Notes under the pieces: generated by a model | The model's input: only the letters and a program-made list of their open reading frames with translations | What the model was told of the DNA's origin: nothing | The model's database searches: none | Shown here: positions 11,622-22,748 of the stretch, in pieces | How the letters are laid out: each line of letters opens with the position of its first letter | Numbering within the stretch: the first letter of the stretch is position 1 | Position numbers and translations under genes: made by a program | DNA from: Moniliophthora roreri | Lineage: Eukaryota; Basidiomycota; Agaricomycetes; Agaricales; Marasmiaceae | Assembly (NCBI GenBank): GCA_001466705.2 | Contig: LATX02000214.1 | Coordinates: 339,344 to 403,343 of the forward strand | Length of the DNA stretch: 64,000 bases | Reading direction: 5' to 3'

Positions 11622-12794
11622 CAAAAACCCTCCTTTCCCATGAGATCAAAGATCTCTTCTTGCTCTCCTTCTCCTTGTTCGGCAATGAGCGTGCGGATCT
11701 TGGTAAAAGCTTCTCGTGGTGAGAGCTTTTTGGGTTCATACTTCGGCGGCGGGGTTTGTTGAGTTTGTCCTTTGAGGGGACAATCTCGTGAGACGTGACC
11801 GGTCTTTGCACAACGGAAACACTTCCCTGCAGCCATGTAGTCCTTCCTATCGGATTCGGACAAGAGTCGTCCGATAGTTACTTCCTTCTCCTTTCGAGTG
11901 ATCTTTGGTTTAGTCGGCTCTCTTTTCTTCCGATTGGCCATAACCAACTTGTATTGATTGTCGTACTTGATTGCTAATTTGTACCACTCGTCCAAGGTTT
12001 CGGGTTCCCCGTCTGTTCGGAGCATGATCTTCGTTTGTAAGGATTCGGGGAGTCCTTCCCTAGCTTCATCGTCGTATTTGGTGTCCATCGCGATAAGGCG
12101 GAATCGATTAACGTATTCGTCGGCCCTATCCGTCATTCTGATCTGTTCGATCTTGGCTTGTGCTTCTCTGACAACGTTGATGGGTTGCCATTCTGCTCGA
12201 AATCTTTGTTTGAAATTACTCCAAGTTTCTTCGGCAGCTTTCTTCTTCTCTTCAGGGTCATCGTCTTCGGGGAAGAGCTTCATCGTCTCCCTTTGCTTCC
12301 ATTCACTGGTGTTTCCCTTGACCAGTGATAGCAGAAGCATCTTCTTCTTCTCGTCGGTGTTCGCCTTGACTGGATTCATCGCAAAATAGAGTTCGAGATC
12401 GAGAAGGAAGCGGCGGGTATCGGATTGTTTGCCCAAAAAGGGGTCCGGAGTCGGCCCTTTACTAGCTTCATCCTTCTTGTCGTCAATTGTCTGGAGCACG
12501 GCTGTGGAAATGGTCCGGGCCCATTGTTCGTCGGTATCGTCATGCTCTACTTTCGGTTTGACGTCTGAAGCAGCAGCAGCGCTTCCACTAGGAGTCGTCA
12601 TTTCTGAGGTCGGGGTATGGAAAATATTTCGGTATTTGTNTTCGGCGCGGAGTCTGTTCGGGATCGGAGTTCAATAGCTGATTGGCTACTTCGAGTTGAT
12701 CATCGAGATCTGCTTCTTCGGCTGCCGTAAAGGGAGCCCTCGGGGGAGTCGTGTTTCGATAAGCGGTGATGCCTAGACCTGAGTAGGTCGGCAA
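11622..12794 (-). pseudogene. gag: Ty3/gypsy-type retrotransposon gag fragment
   Basis: From the ATG at 12601 to 11622 there is an uninterrupted frame of 326 codons with a retrotransposon Gag layout: a charged N-terminus, a capsid-like helical domain (FLLDLELYF and WSNFKQRFRAEW motifs), a linker rich in Lys and Arg, and one CCHC zinc knuckle, CFRCAKTGHVSRDC, near residue 270. Upstream, 12794-12603 holds a second Gag-like stretch in a different frame, interrupted by an N at 12640, so the 5' part is frameshifted or incomplete. No protease, reverse transcriptase, RNase H or integrase follows; the element stops at the N at 11606. It cannot transpose on its own as assembled. Confidence 0.85.
12640..12640. 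other. Single N inside the gag fragment
   Basis: The Gag reading changes frame around this base, so it may hide an indel or a longer missing piece. Confidence 0.55.
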
Positions 12795-12799
12795 CGATC

Positions 12800-13440
12800 A
12801 GCTTGACCTTTTGTTACGTTACTTGCGCAGCAACGACAACAACTCAACACCGCTATGACGTAGCGGCGCTAAATTGACAAAAGAGACAAGTTCGAGTTTG
12901 AGTTCCTTAGCTCGCGCTAAAGTTCTCAGAGTTCGGTCGAGATGAGCAAGATGTCCAAAGAGTTAACTAGGTCAAGCTGAGGTAGCTTAGACCTGCAAAC
13001 TATCTACTTATACAACGATTGTAGTCTACTAGTTGCATACAAACTGCTAGTACGACATCGTTTGTTTAGTAAACAGAATGTCCCTTTGTCGTCATAATAA
13101 TTAGGAATGTGACATCAGAAGTGATGTCGAGGAAGCAAAAATAAATATAATGATACAATAGCCGACGTCAGAAATGACATCGGATCATAAATAGAAAAGG
13201 AAAGAAAGTAATAGAATAATGATATCATACTGATGTCGCAGATGACATAGTGATGACATCTTAAATAGAAAGGAAGGCATGTAGTCGGGAAAGGGAGCTG
13301 GGAATGTGGATGTGTCCAGATGTCAATGAGAAGCATAGGTAGAAAAGAGAAAACTAGCGCTTGAGAGCGCTGCTCAAATATATTGATAACAGTCTCCCCA
13401 TGTGTGTATGAGCTATCCAGAGCAATAGACATTGAATGAG
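12800..13440 (-). repeat. LTR-like / leader region of the gypsy fragment
   Basis: It lies directly upstream of gag on the minus strand. It has no coding potential and contains several imperfect palindromes built on TGACATC/GATGTCA (13107-13265), a pattern common in fungal gypsy LTRs. The exact LTR ends cannot be fixed because no second LTR copy is present in the window. Confidence 0.45.
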
Positions 13441-15570
13441 AGTCAAAATGTTCACCGTGGTAATAAGTCTATTTGACATAGCAATGTTTGCCCCACATAG
13501 CAAACTATATTCTGATTGCTCATAAGATTTTTGTGAACATTTTCAATGGTTGTTCAATGAAACACAATGTGCTGGGGATTTGACATAGAGCAAGACAAGT
13601 AAAATACCTCTGCACAATGGCTATGGTGATCATTCTGGGATCTTATATATACACACCATATTTCAACACTGTAAGTTCCTGTGTGGGCTATCTCATACTA
13701 TCATCATGAACATTGTGAAAATTCTGCATTTCCTTACTAGTATGGTTAAATACCCTCAATGAGGAATAATAATCAATCGGCATCGCATTCTTCCATTCAT
13801 GATGATTCCAGTAATCAGGCTAGCCAGAATAGAGCGAATGAGTCTAATTCCAGTGATATTGCAAGGTGTGCACCTTTTAATCTACTCATTCTGCCCATGA
13901 TGTTAATATGACTCTGAATATCCTACTTAGTTATGAAACAGCAAGACAAGCATGGGATAAACCTCTTAATCAGCATTGATAATTACTCTGTAGCAAAAAG
14001 ACTAACCAACTACCCATGAAGATGCTGGTCCCAGTGAAATAAATCTCATGGCTTGGAAGATGCAGCATTATGGAGTCAGAGTCAGATGTCAAATTGTGAA
14101 GTTCCGAGGCATGACTGGAATATACTCCATAGTTAATATTATGGAGTATGGACAGATTGCTGGGCAGTGTATTCTGGTAAGAGATGACTTATCATGATTC
14201 TGGTGGGCAAACATAGAGATAAAGCAAGTTAGTGGAAGTATTTTGCAGGACGCAGCAACAATGTACCTTGCATATGGTCATGCAGTTCACACCATTCTGT
14301 GATCTCATTCACACTGACTTAAAGCCCCAGGAGATACCAGTGACTGTGAACACAGAGGCAGAGTGAGTGTAGTGAAGAAAAAGAACAAAGTAGGTGGACG
14401 TACCTCATCACTAGTCTGCTCATCAAGATCCCTCCTAGTACAATTCTTCCCAATCCAGATTAGTATCAAGGATGCAATTGTGCATCATGGAGGTGGAGGG
14501 AATGCTTTGCTGGTGTTCTGGTGATGATTCTGGAAAGGGAAACGGGTAGAGCTGGGCTGAGAGCATGAGGTGATGGACGTTTAATGTCAAGAGGCACTTA
14601 TTGATGAATATTTGTAATGTTGATGTTTGGGAGACCAATGCGGTGACAGCGACAAAATTAGAAAGTTGACAACATCAGCAGTGTGAGGAATGCTGAGTTG
14701 GACTGCCAGAGGGACTTTGGCAAGGATGTGGAAGACTTGGTGAGTGGGCTGAAATTTATTGAAATTACTTGAGATATATGAGGGTGGTTTCCATGTGCAG
14801 CCAGAAAAAAATTTTAACGTCAAATCTGATGGGCCAGTGTCCTCTGTCTGGCCCATCAGATATGATGTTTTGGGTGGGAACCAAAGGTGGAGTTTCCACC
14901 CCAGTACTATTGGCTAGTGCAGCTGAGCAGAAGGGGTACTTTTCTTCCAAGGCAGGAGGAGAAGAGGCAAGAGAGCCTGATGCATGAATGGGAGCCTATA
15001 TGTAGTCAGAGAGCTGTTGCCTGGGGAAGATGTGAGTGAGCACTGATGCCATCACCAATACCCTTGATGGCAGGTATAGGTACACTGACCCCTGCTGGAG
15101 TCCATGGTACTTGTTCTGCTTCACCAGCAGCAGTAGTGAAGTTGGGCATTGAAAAGCACTGGCACCTACTCATTTGAACAGCGCTTATTGATGTTCAATG
15201 ACTCCAACACTGAATCAGTAGCTACCTGTAGATACCAGTTTGTTGGGAGTTTATTTTTTTTTCTTAGGAAAAAGCTTGTGAGCAAAGAGAAATCTGTCAA
15301 ATTATACAGCCATAACTATAATACCATACAGTTCACAGCTCTAGCTATGTCTTCTTATTTTCAAACCTATTCAACTTGTATATAATATATTTTATATACT
15401 GCTTGACACTTCATTGCCTGTGAGAGTGCATACCACCAACCCATGTACTGCTATAATGACTATCCAAGTGTAACATTTAATCCCTAAGCCAGGCCAAAGG
15501 TAAGTCCTTCCAACAACTGCCACTTAGCACTTATGAACACACAGTGTGTATTGATTTGGTGCAACTCAGA
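13380..15570. other. CpG-depleted domain
   Basis: By eye only about a dozen CpG dinucleotides occur in roughly 2.2 kb, while flanking DNA has several per 60-base line. It includes the right inverted-repeat arm and about 0.7 kb beyond it. CA and TG are correspondingly common. This is the footprint expected from cytosine methylation followed by deamination, or a RIP-like process acting on CpG. No intact gene is recognised inside. Confidence 0.75.
14178..14891. repeat. Right arm of ~0.7-kb inverted repeat (CpG-depleted copy)
   Basis: Reverse complement of 10892-11605 with many differences, most of them CpG to TpG or CpA. The shared open frame survives as 14856-14587 on the minus strand. The same 12-nt hairpin stem is kept at 14824-14861 with a different 14-nt loop. 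Beyond 14178 the matching sequence has no counterpart at the left arm, where an N intervenes. Confidence 0.85.
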
Positions 15571-15576
15571 ACGGGT

Positions 15577-16570
15577 TCAGTCAGTAATAAGAGACAGAAC
15601 ATACCTCTGAGAATCCCATAATGCAAATCTCAGTCTCTTCATGATATCTTTGTTGCTCGCTTTCTTCATGTCCACCACAGAGATACACACTCCCTTCAAC
15701 AGCTTAATCATCTCTTTGCACTTAAATGTCCCGAAGGATGCTGTTTCACCCATAGGTTCACCTAAATGCATGTCCTCAAGCATTTTGGATAGCTCTTGGT
15801 GGGATATCTTGGGCTTTCAGAAATTCTGAGGCATCTTGCGGGGCTAAGATATTGCGACGAAAGGGGAGAAGAAATTGAGAATTGCACGAAGAGGCGCCTG
15901 CAGTTAAGGTAGGGTATTGCTTCGCACGGCCACTTGGAGTCAATGTGCCTGAAAGAAATTGCAGGTTCCCCAAAGAGAAGTTATGGTCCATCAAACGACG
16001 TCATAGTTTGTAGCGAAGCCATACTGAAACTCACCTCAGGGTATCCAAAAGTACCAAGCGAAAGGTTCCGTCTAAGGTTTGTACATAGCGTCAGTTGGTC
16101 TTTCTTTTGTAATCATTCTCTAGAATGTCAGCCTAAACATAGCATAAAATCGAAGCGTTTTACTCACCATCACTATAAAGACCTGGATCTCAAAGGGATC
16201 TGCACTGTCTACGATGACTTCTCGAGCGGAGGAGGAGGAAGTGGCCAGAGATGAACCCGGAACAGAGCCAAGGCTGAATAAGGAAAGGTCCAGACTGAGT
16301 TCACGCACGGACCAGTCAGCTAACAAGAACTGACGCTCGTTCGGCGCTTCAAGTTGATACTCAATCCCAGGTGCAACTTGGTGAAATATTCTATTGTAAA
16401 GTTCAGAACTCGATGTTAGAACAAGCGGTGTCTTCGACGCTATCCGGGTGTGAACAGGGACCCTCTCAAACGCGCGAGGAATCATATTGAACACTATACA
16501 AATATATACAAGAGTAGAGTTGAAATGAAAGGGGACCTTGTCAGTAACGTGTACCGCAACGGTGAGCATT
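15577..16570 (-). other. Unresolved coding-like segment
   Basis: Several minus-strand frames of 70-150 codons lie here (for example 16569-16120, rich in Ser and Leu), with GTGAG-like donors at about 16166 and 16032. I could not join them into one phase-consistent gene, and no family motif is visible. It may be a decayed gene or a gene with introns I misplaced. Confidence 0.25.
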
Positions 16571-16631
16571 TGCGCTCGTCATTCCAACACTCGACGTACT
16601 TCAGAAATGTCTTCCCTGATAACACTTCCTC

Positions 16632-17450
16632 CTACCAAGGTTGCTCCCTTTTATCGCTCCGGAATAGCCCCGTTTTCTCCCTGGAGCAACGCCAACTCGG
16701 AAAGTAATTCTGCAGCCTTCTCTGTCGTTTTTCCGCCCTGCATGAAGATCTATTCAACTTGGTCATCGTGAGTCCAGGCGTCACAGCGTTTACTCTGAAC
16801 CCATCATTCTTCAACTCTTTCGCGAGTGCGATGACGAGTTTGCTACCGCCTTTGAGGTACTGTACACCACGACGTGAAGATACGAATTGGGTGGGCTTTT
16901 TTGGGTGTTAGATGCCATATCCGTCGATATGAGGAGTATAACTGGTTCACGAAGGAGCGGAAGGAAAGCTTGGGTTATGTAGATGACGCCGTAGAAATTG
17001 ATCTCCATCGTCTCTTTAATAATATCGGTATCGACAGAGCTAGCGTTTCGGAGAGCATCCATGCAGGCTAGCGCTGCGTCGTGTACGAGGATGTCGAGCT
17101 TTCCTTCGGCTTTGAAGATGAATTCGACGGCGGACTGAATGGATTATTTCCACGTCATATCAAATTGAACGAATTTGACGTTGGATACCTCGTCGTACAT
17201 GGTTTTCCTCATCAATGGCTAAGTACGTGGTTAGATTAGACATAGAAATACTCACAGGGGATCATTTCCGGCCTTTCCATTCCGAGCAACAGCATAAAGA
17301 GTGTTTCTCTCTCTTCGACACAAGCAGCCCGACGAGAGCGAGTCCGGTACCGGTGTTGGAGATAACACAGGATATTTCTTCTGAGTCGTGGATCGTCAGT
17401 GACGATTTGGAATTGAGCAGGAGACTCACCACTAGTTTTTGCTACTGACA
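16632..17450 (-). pseudogene. Short-chain dehydrogenase/reductase pseudogene
   Basis: The order of SDR landmarks is recognisable on the minus strand: a Rossmann-like start with TGTGLALV (about 17370), LDILVHDAALA where NNAG is expected (about 17085), INFYGVIYITQAFLPLL (helix alpha-E region), ILLISTD (beta-5), YSTSK carrying the YxxxK catalytic pair (about 16860), and NDGFRVNAVTPGLTMTKL (about 16800). It is broken: an in-frame stop lies after FDMTWK at about 17130, and a one-base shift is needed just after YSTSK to continue into KGGSKLVIALAKEL. The NNAG motif is also lost. It is therefore read as a dead oxidoreductase gene. The substrate is unknown. Confidence 0.7.
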
Positions 17451-19227
17451 TCGACAGGACGAGCAGAGTTCTATACTCAGCCCGGCAGTTCGTTGCGTAG
17501 GCATACACATTCCGTCCGCTTACATTTGTAGAACGATAGTCCGAGTCGGGTTTTGGGTTGATCTCGGTTGGACTCTGAAGCATAGAGTTAAGGGTATTCA
17601 GAGTGTTTTCATGCAGAAACTAAGCTTCCAACTCACCATTCTCCGCTTTCTCATGAAAGTGATTCGTCGGTAGCATCCCGGGGTGGTAGTCAATGTCAGA
17701 GTAAGAGACGTAATGGCTGTGTCTCGATCACGCGGCTTACATCATATAAGCCTCGCGCAATTTTTATCGCTTCCACAAGGTCCAATTTGATATCGTTCGC
17801 CTTGACATCACCGGAAAAGCTGTTTCTCTGCCCCCGTTTGGAGTTCATTGGTAATTAGGACAAAATTAGGATGGCGCTGCAGAAACTAAAATTGGATGCA
17901 CGGCATGTGGCCACCGCAGACTCGTCTAATAACATCTCTACTATAGCTTATATTACGAAGCACCTTTCGAGCAAGTGAACGATGCTTACATCTTTTGATG
18001 TCTTGTTGTTGCCTCCTCTGTGTCTTTCAGGCACAATCTACTTGATATGGGATGACTCCCGAGGTACAGAATGTGATTTTTTGATCGAAGGTGTGTTCAT
18101 TTGTATTTTTGACTTTTTCCGTCCTCTTACAACCTCTTGTAGCTTTCTAAAGTCCTTATCGCATGAACTATTATTCATCACCATATTCTCACATTTTCAG
18201 CGCCGGTTCATTACTATCCAAGACCCCTGCAACAATGCAGAAACGCTGGCTCGAGGTGGTCGGCGAGAAGGGTATGGTACGGAGGATGGCATGGATATGA
18301 TCATGGAGTATTCCATTCCCGAGCCGACGCTCATATTACTGATTCCAGTCGTCCACATTCTCTGTTGTTACGAGCTTGATATTCATGTGTTGTTGGTGCG
18401 TGTCATCGTGCGATTTGAGGTGAGCTTCGACTCTAGCAGCTGCTCTACTAATGACTGACCACTTCTTTGTGAATAGGTATTGCGCAGTAGATCATAACTT
18501 GGAATAGTCACTGCGCAGTTTATGCCCCCTTGGTTCCCACCACCAACGGCTAGATCCCACGACCTCTCGCTTCAACAGCTATGTCGACGTAACACAGTTC
18601 AGCGGTAGTGATGATCCTTGATATCGATCATATCAGTATGTTGTTCTTGAACGCCTAGCGTGGGATGACACTCTTAATTTAGTTGATCCGCATTCAAGTT
18701 CATTATTGGGATTGCTGTTGGACTTGTCACGCTCTTGAAGACTTCGAAAGCTTGGCTCTAGTCAAAGTTTTGAAGCCACAACTCATCGCCTAGAGTCGTA
18801 TGTCACTTCCCCTTTCAGGAAACAAAATTTGATCGGTTTATCGGCAGCGTAAGAGCGTCGCTCATAATTCTACGGTGCGCGACATCGGAAATCTTTCTGG
18901 TCATATCTACAAATGGTGTAACGAAACTCTCAGAATCGGGTGTCCAAGCAAGCTGTGGCGAGAGTTCGAGGCTGATTGAGGCTTTTCTCCACAACATCTG
19001 CTACCTTTCCGCCGACAAACGTTCCTGGAGGGCGCCTCGCTCCGTCTTTCACGTCACCTCTTTGCGCAACTCCATATGGTTACACTCGAATGCTTTCACA
19101 CTTCGAGTATCCAAGGAACATCTGCAACCCGAGCTCACATAGCGCAGGTCTGCGCAGTTCATGTTTTATGTGTCCGATCTCCTTCTAGAACGTCTCTTAC
19201 CTGCGTGTATCGGACTCAGGACGAAGG
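17451..19227. other. Long stretch without a recognised gene
   Basis: A 158-codon plus-strand frame at 17982-18458 and a 60-codon minus frame at 18997-18815 are the longest. Neither has a recognisable motif, and both are within chance length for this much DNA. Confidence 0.4.
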
Positions 19228-19234
19228 TATATAA
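19228..19234 (+). promoter_or_regulatory. TATA box of the broken laccase
   Basis: TATATAA lies 58 bp upstream of the ATG at 19286, a normal distance for a fungal TATA promoter. Confidence 0.6.
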
Positions 19235-19285
19235 GTTTGCCAATCATCGCTATTATGCCTCATCTCATTCACTATCTCTTCCAGC

Positions 19286-21320
19286 ATGGCTCGTCTCCAG
19301 TTCCTCTCCTCGCTCATTGGTATTCTTCCTCTCGTTCACGCATCGATTGGACCAATAGCAGACTTGGTCATCAGTAACCAGGATGTCTCTCCCGATGGCT
19401 TTACTCGCGGTGCTATTGTCGCAGGCGGCGACACCATTGGTCCCCTCATTGTCGGTAACAAGGTCAGTTGAATTAACTCTGTGGCAAAGGGCCTGCAAGA
19501 CTCAGAGATCCTACGCAGAACGACAATCTCCAAATCAACGTCGTCAACAATTTGGACGATGATACGATGCTGCAGTCGACTAGCATCGTAAGTCTCATAG
19601 TTTCTCGTTATTCCATCGGTAACTTGATATGGTCTGCAGCACTGGCACGGCTTTTTCCAACAGAGCACAAACTGGGCCGACGGTACGGCTTTCGTAAATC
19701 AATGCCCGATCGCAAAAGGAAATAGTTTCTTATATGACTTTGACGCCACCGATCAAGGGGGGACATTTTGGTATCATTCTCACCTTTGTGCGTCTTCTGA
19801 TTCGGCCAATCCGCAATCCCAACTAACATCCATCTTAGCAACGCAATATTGTGACGGACTTCGGGGGCCTATTGTCATCTATGACCCCGATGATCCGCAT
19901 GCTTCCCTATACGATGTCGATGATGGTATGTGGCATTCCTACTTCTTTTCGGTCTATATCTGACTGTTTTTTCAGAATCGACCGTTATTACTCTCGCAGA
20001 TTGGTACCATACGAAGGCTAAAGAAATAACCTTTGGGTACGTAATGTCCTACTCATTTCATATTCCAGGGCTTATAGATTGCAGGACACCGGATTCTACT
20101 CTTATCAACGGACTCGGACGCTGGTCTCAAGGAAATGAAACCGATTTATCCGTTATAACCGTTACTTCAGGTCAACGGTATCGAATGCGTCTNTAGGTTA
20201 TTTTTGATTCTCCAGCTTGCACTAATGTTCTACTACTGATAGGGATACGAGCCAACCCGAATATCGGAACGATGGGCTATACGAATGGAATCAACTCGGC
20301 AATCCTCAGATATGACACGGCAGAGGAAGAGGAACCAGATGTATTGGACATCACCTCAACTAACTCGTTGAGTGAGGCAGATTTAGTCGTGAGTACCATC
20401 TGTTACTCTAACATCAAGCTTGGTGCTCATAGCTTTGATAGCCTTTGGAAAACCCAGGAGCACCCGGTGATCCCGTTGTGGGCGGCGTTGATTATGCACT
20501 CCATCTCGACTTTGCCTTCGTACGCTATCTAACCTCTGTTTGTTCCCATACTTGGTTAATTTCATCATATGCAGACGAGCGCCGCAACATTCACTGTTAA
20601 CGACGCTACCTTTGTCCCTCCAACCGTTCCTGTTCTATTACAGATTCTCAGCGGCGCCCAAACTGCGGACACTCTCCCGGATCGGTAGTCGCGCTTCCTA
20701 GCAACTCGACGATCGAACTCTCAATGACAGGAGGGCTTTTAGGACTCGAGGTAAGAATTCGGTCTGCTTTCTTGTGCATGAGGTCTGAAAATGTTCCATT
20801 AGCACCCGATACATTTACACGGTGTATGTTCAATCATCTTTCCTAATGCTGGAATACTCATCGATCTATAGCACAATTTTGACGTTGTACGTGTCGCTGG
20901 CAGTACCGAATACAATTATGAAAACCCAGTTCGTCAGGTTCGCTTCTCTGGGATTAATTCTCTCTGATTCGTTAACAGATCCGTCGAGATGTTGTGAACG
21001 CCGGGAGCACAAGCGACAATGTGACCATCCGTTTCACCACGGATAACCCTGGCCCGTGGATTCTTCACTGTCACATTGATTGGCATCTGGAAGCGTACGT
21101 TTAGACACCTCGTCGTAGAACCAAATTACTGATCTATCATTTGACGTAGTGGATTCGCTATTGTATTCGCAGAGGCGACTGACGAGTGGGTGGATACCAT
21201 CGATCCATCAGGTAAGATATGCAGCCTCCTTTCCTTCCTAAACTACAACTCACGTCCACACTAGACGCCTGGGAAGACCTTTGCCCAACGTACGATGCCT
21301 TGTCCGACGATGATCTCTAA
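19286..21320 (+). pseudogene. Laccase (multicopper oxidase), broken copy
   Basis: It starts with a signal peptide ([20 protein letters not shown]) and keeps all four copper motifs on separate exons: HWHG (about 19640), HSH in GTFWYHSH (19767-19789), HPIHLHG (about 20803) and [11 protein letters not shown] (about 21068). It ends with a TAA at 21318-21320. Two defects are visible. After the RYRMRL block the sequence hits an N at 20193 and resumes at IRANPN, so about 50-60 residues of the second cupredoxin domain are missing. At about 20680-20692 a TAG and a net one-base shift interrupt TLPD...ALPSNS. The first may be an assembly gap; the second is seen directly. Laccases oxidise phenols with reduction of O2 to water. 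Promoter and splice sites look intact, so the loss may be recent. Confidence 0.85.
20193..20193. other. Single N at a missing laccase segment
   Basis: In the two intact laccases of this window the RYRMRL block continues without an intron for more than 60 residues. Here that part is absent right at the N, which suggests a collapsed gap. Confidence 0.65.
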
Positions 21321-21475
21321 ATTCGTCTTGGTAGCCCCTTTCGTTAACACAGCCGGACATTCATCCGTCAATCTTTTTATTTATACATATATTAGTATTT
21401 GGACTGGAATCTTTGTTTGGAATTATTGTTGTAGTAATCCATAAGCCGTTTCCTATGACCAAGCTGACATTTTCA

Positions 21476-21534
21476 CGTGAAGGGAAGCTTTGAAGGTCCT
21501 GAGTCACACGCCTTAACCGCTCGGCTACCTATCC
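21476..21534 (-). pseudogene. 5' part of a tRNA-Leu(CAG)-like sequence
   Basis: On the minus strand an acceptor-like GGATAGG, a D-arm of leucine type (GCCGAGCGGTTAAGGC) and an anticodon arm with loop CTCAGG(A) are visible. An anticodon stem can be closed (TGTGA with TCACG) if an intron of about 16 nt is assumed. No variable arm or TTCGAAT T-loop follows, so it looks like a truncated tRNA. Confidence 0.4.
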
Positions 21535-21866
21535 CACGTTTGGAGCTCACAAATCCTCCCACAAAGACAGCCCAATGGCATCCGGAGACTGAGTACCTTT
21601 TCCCCATGTATCCAGACATCCTTACTATCAGAATTCTCAATTCGAATTTTGCAGACGCGTCACGTCATGCACGTGGGGCAGTGGTCTGATCACGTTGACA
21701 TGTCCATTTTCAGCATAGCGTTTCCCACAGTTGGCTTCCCCCAGGACGACGACGGCGCCAACGCCGTTTCCAACATACTGGTATTCCATTCAGCAGTATC
21801 TTCATTATCTACATCGATGTCGCTGATGACAACTCGGAGGGCAGATTCGCACCAGATTCTCTTCCA

Positions 21867-22555
21867 TTACTTGAGATACGTCTGGAATTCAGCGATTTTC
21901 TCCTCCCCTCCCTCTACACCCTGAAACAACTCGTCAAGACCCTCCTTTGTCAAAAACTCATGATCCTCCCAATGAAATCCCGGTGCGACAACCAGCGAAA
22001 GCAGACACCCTTCCGAGTCCGAGTCTGAAATTAGCTTGGCCATCTTCCAGACCTCCGATCCAAAAGTCAGGAACCTACTCTCCCCGGCAGCAGTATTCGT
22101 TCCCAGTACCTTCTTCTCGACTTTGGGTGGATTACCTGGGGTGATTACTGTGTATTCTGCCTTCCCTTGGTGGAGGATATGATATGCCTGTTGACTATCG
22201 TTGAAAGGGGACGTAGAGGGTTAGAGGAGTTCAACTCACAACTGATCGGTTTTTGATGAAGACCGCGTATGGACTTTCTGGAGTCAGGAGGTGATAGATC
22301 GAGGTGACAAGCGGACGAGGTGCGTTATCTATCCCAAGTTCAGAACGACAAGTGCTTTAACTCGCCGATATCAGTCCACATACTTGGCGCGAAAGGGCTT
22401 GGTATCTGAACATCCTGCCGATCAGTTTCTCGCCAATAACCTATCCCGAATGCTGTTTCAGAAACTTTTCATATGACTACTATTCGTTCACCTCCTGCAG
22501 GATGCTTCTCGAGCTTCAGTTCTTCGATGAGCAGGTTGGATGTAGTTGAGGACAT
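21867..22555 (-). CDS. DUF985 / Cupin_5 family protein
   Basis: The minus-strand gene begins at the ATG at 22555 (MSSTTSNLLIEELKLEKHP) and ends at the stop at 21867. Exons read in order: the LEKHPAGG start, a short GYWRETDRQ...IPSPFAP exon, RPLVTSIYHLLTPESPYAVF, a YHILHQGKAEYTVITPG exon, and a long last exon with SDSEGCLLSLVVAPGFHWED followed by an acidic C-terminus. These match the HPEGGYF-ETxR, AIYFLL, VVAPGFxxxD layout of the DUF985 cupins (yeast YML079w-like). They are small beta-barrel proteins, some of which resemble epimerases or sugar-binding cupins; the reaction is unknown. The junctions are GT-AG but were assigned by eye. The third block has a hydrophobic residue where family members often have a metal-ligand histidine (AVFIKNRS). 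Confidence 0.75.
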
Positions 22556-22748
22556 GGTCGTGAGTGAGTAACTGACGATACATCTTGATATCCGATCTGA
22601 TTAGAAATCATGCCAGGTGACCGCAAGTGCGGGCAAGTGTGACACGACGCGTCTGTGAAATCTGAATCGCCTAGGGCATATTCCTGCCGGTTCTAGGCTT
22701 TCAATGTCTTCCCCTCGTTAACCCTCATTTCTCTCAGACTTGACCCAA

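Noticed and set aside
17982..18458. A 158-codon plus-strand frame
   Set aside because: No motif, helix pattern or splice context; within chance length for the region.
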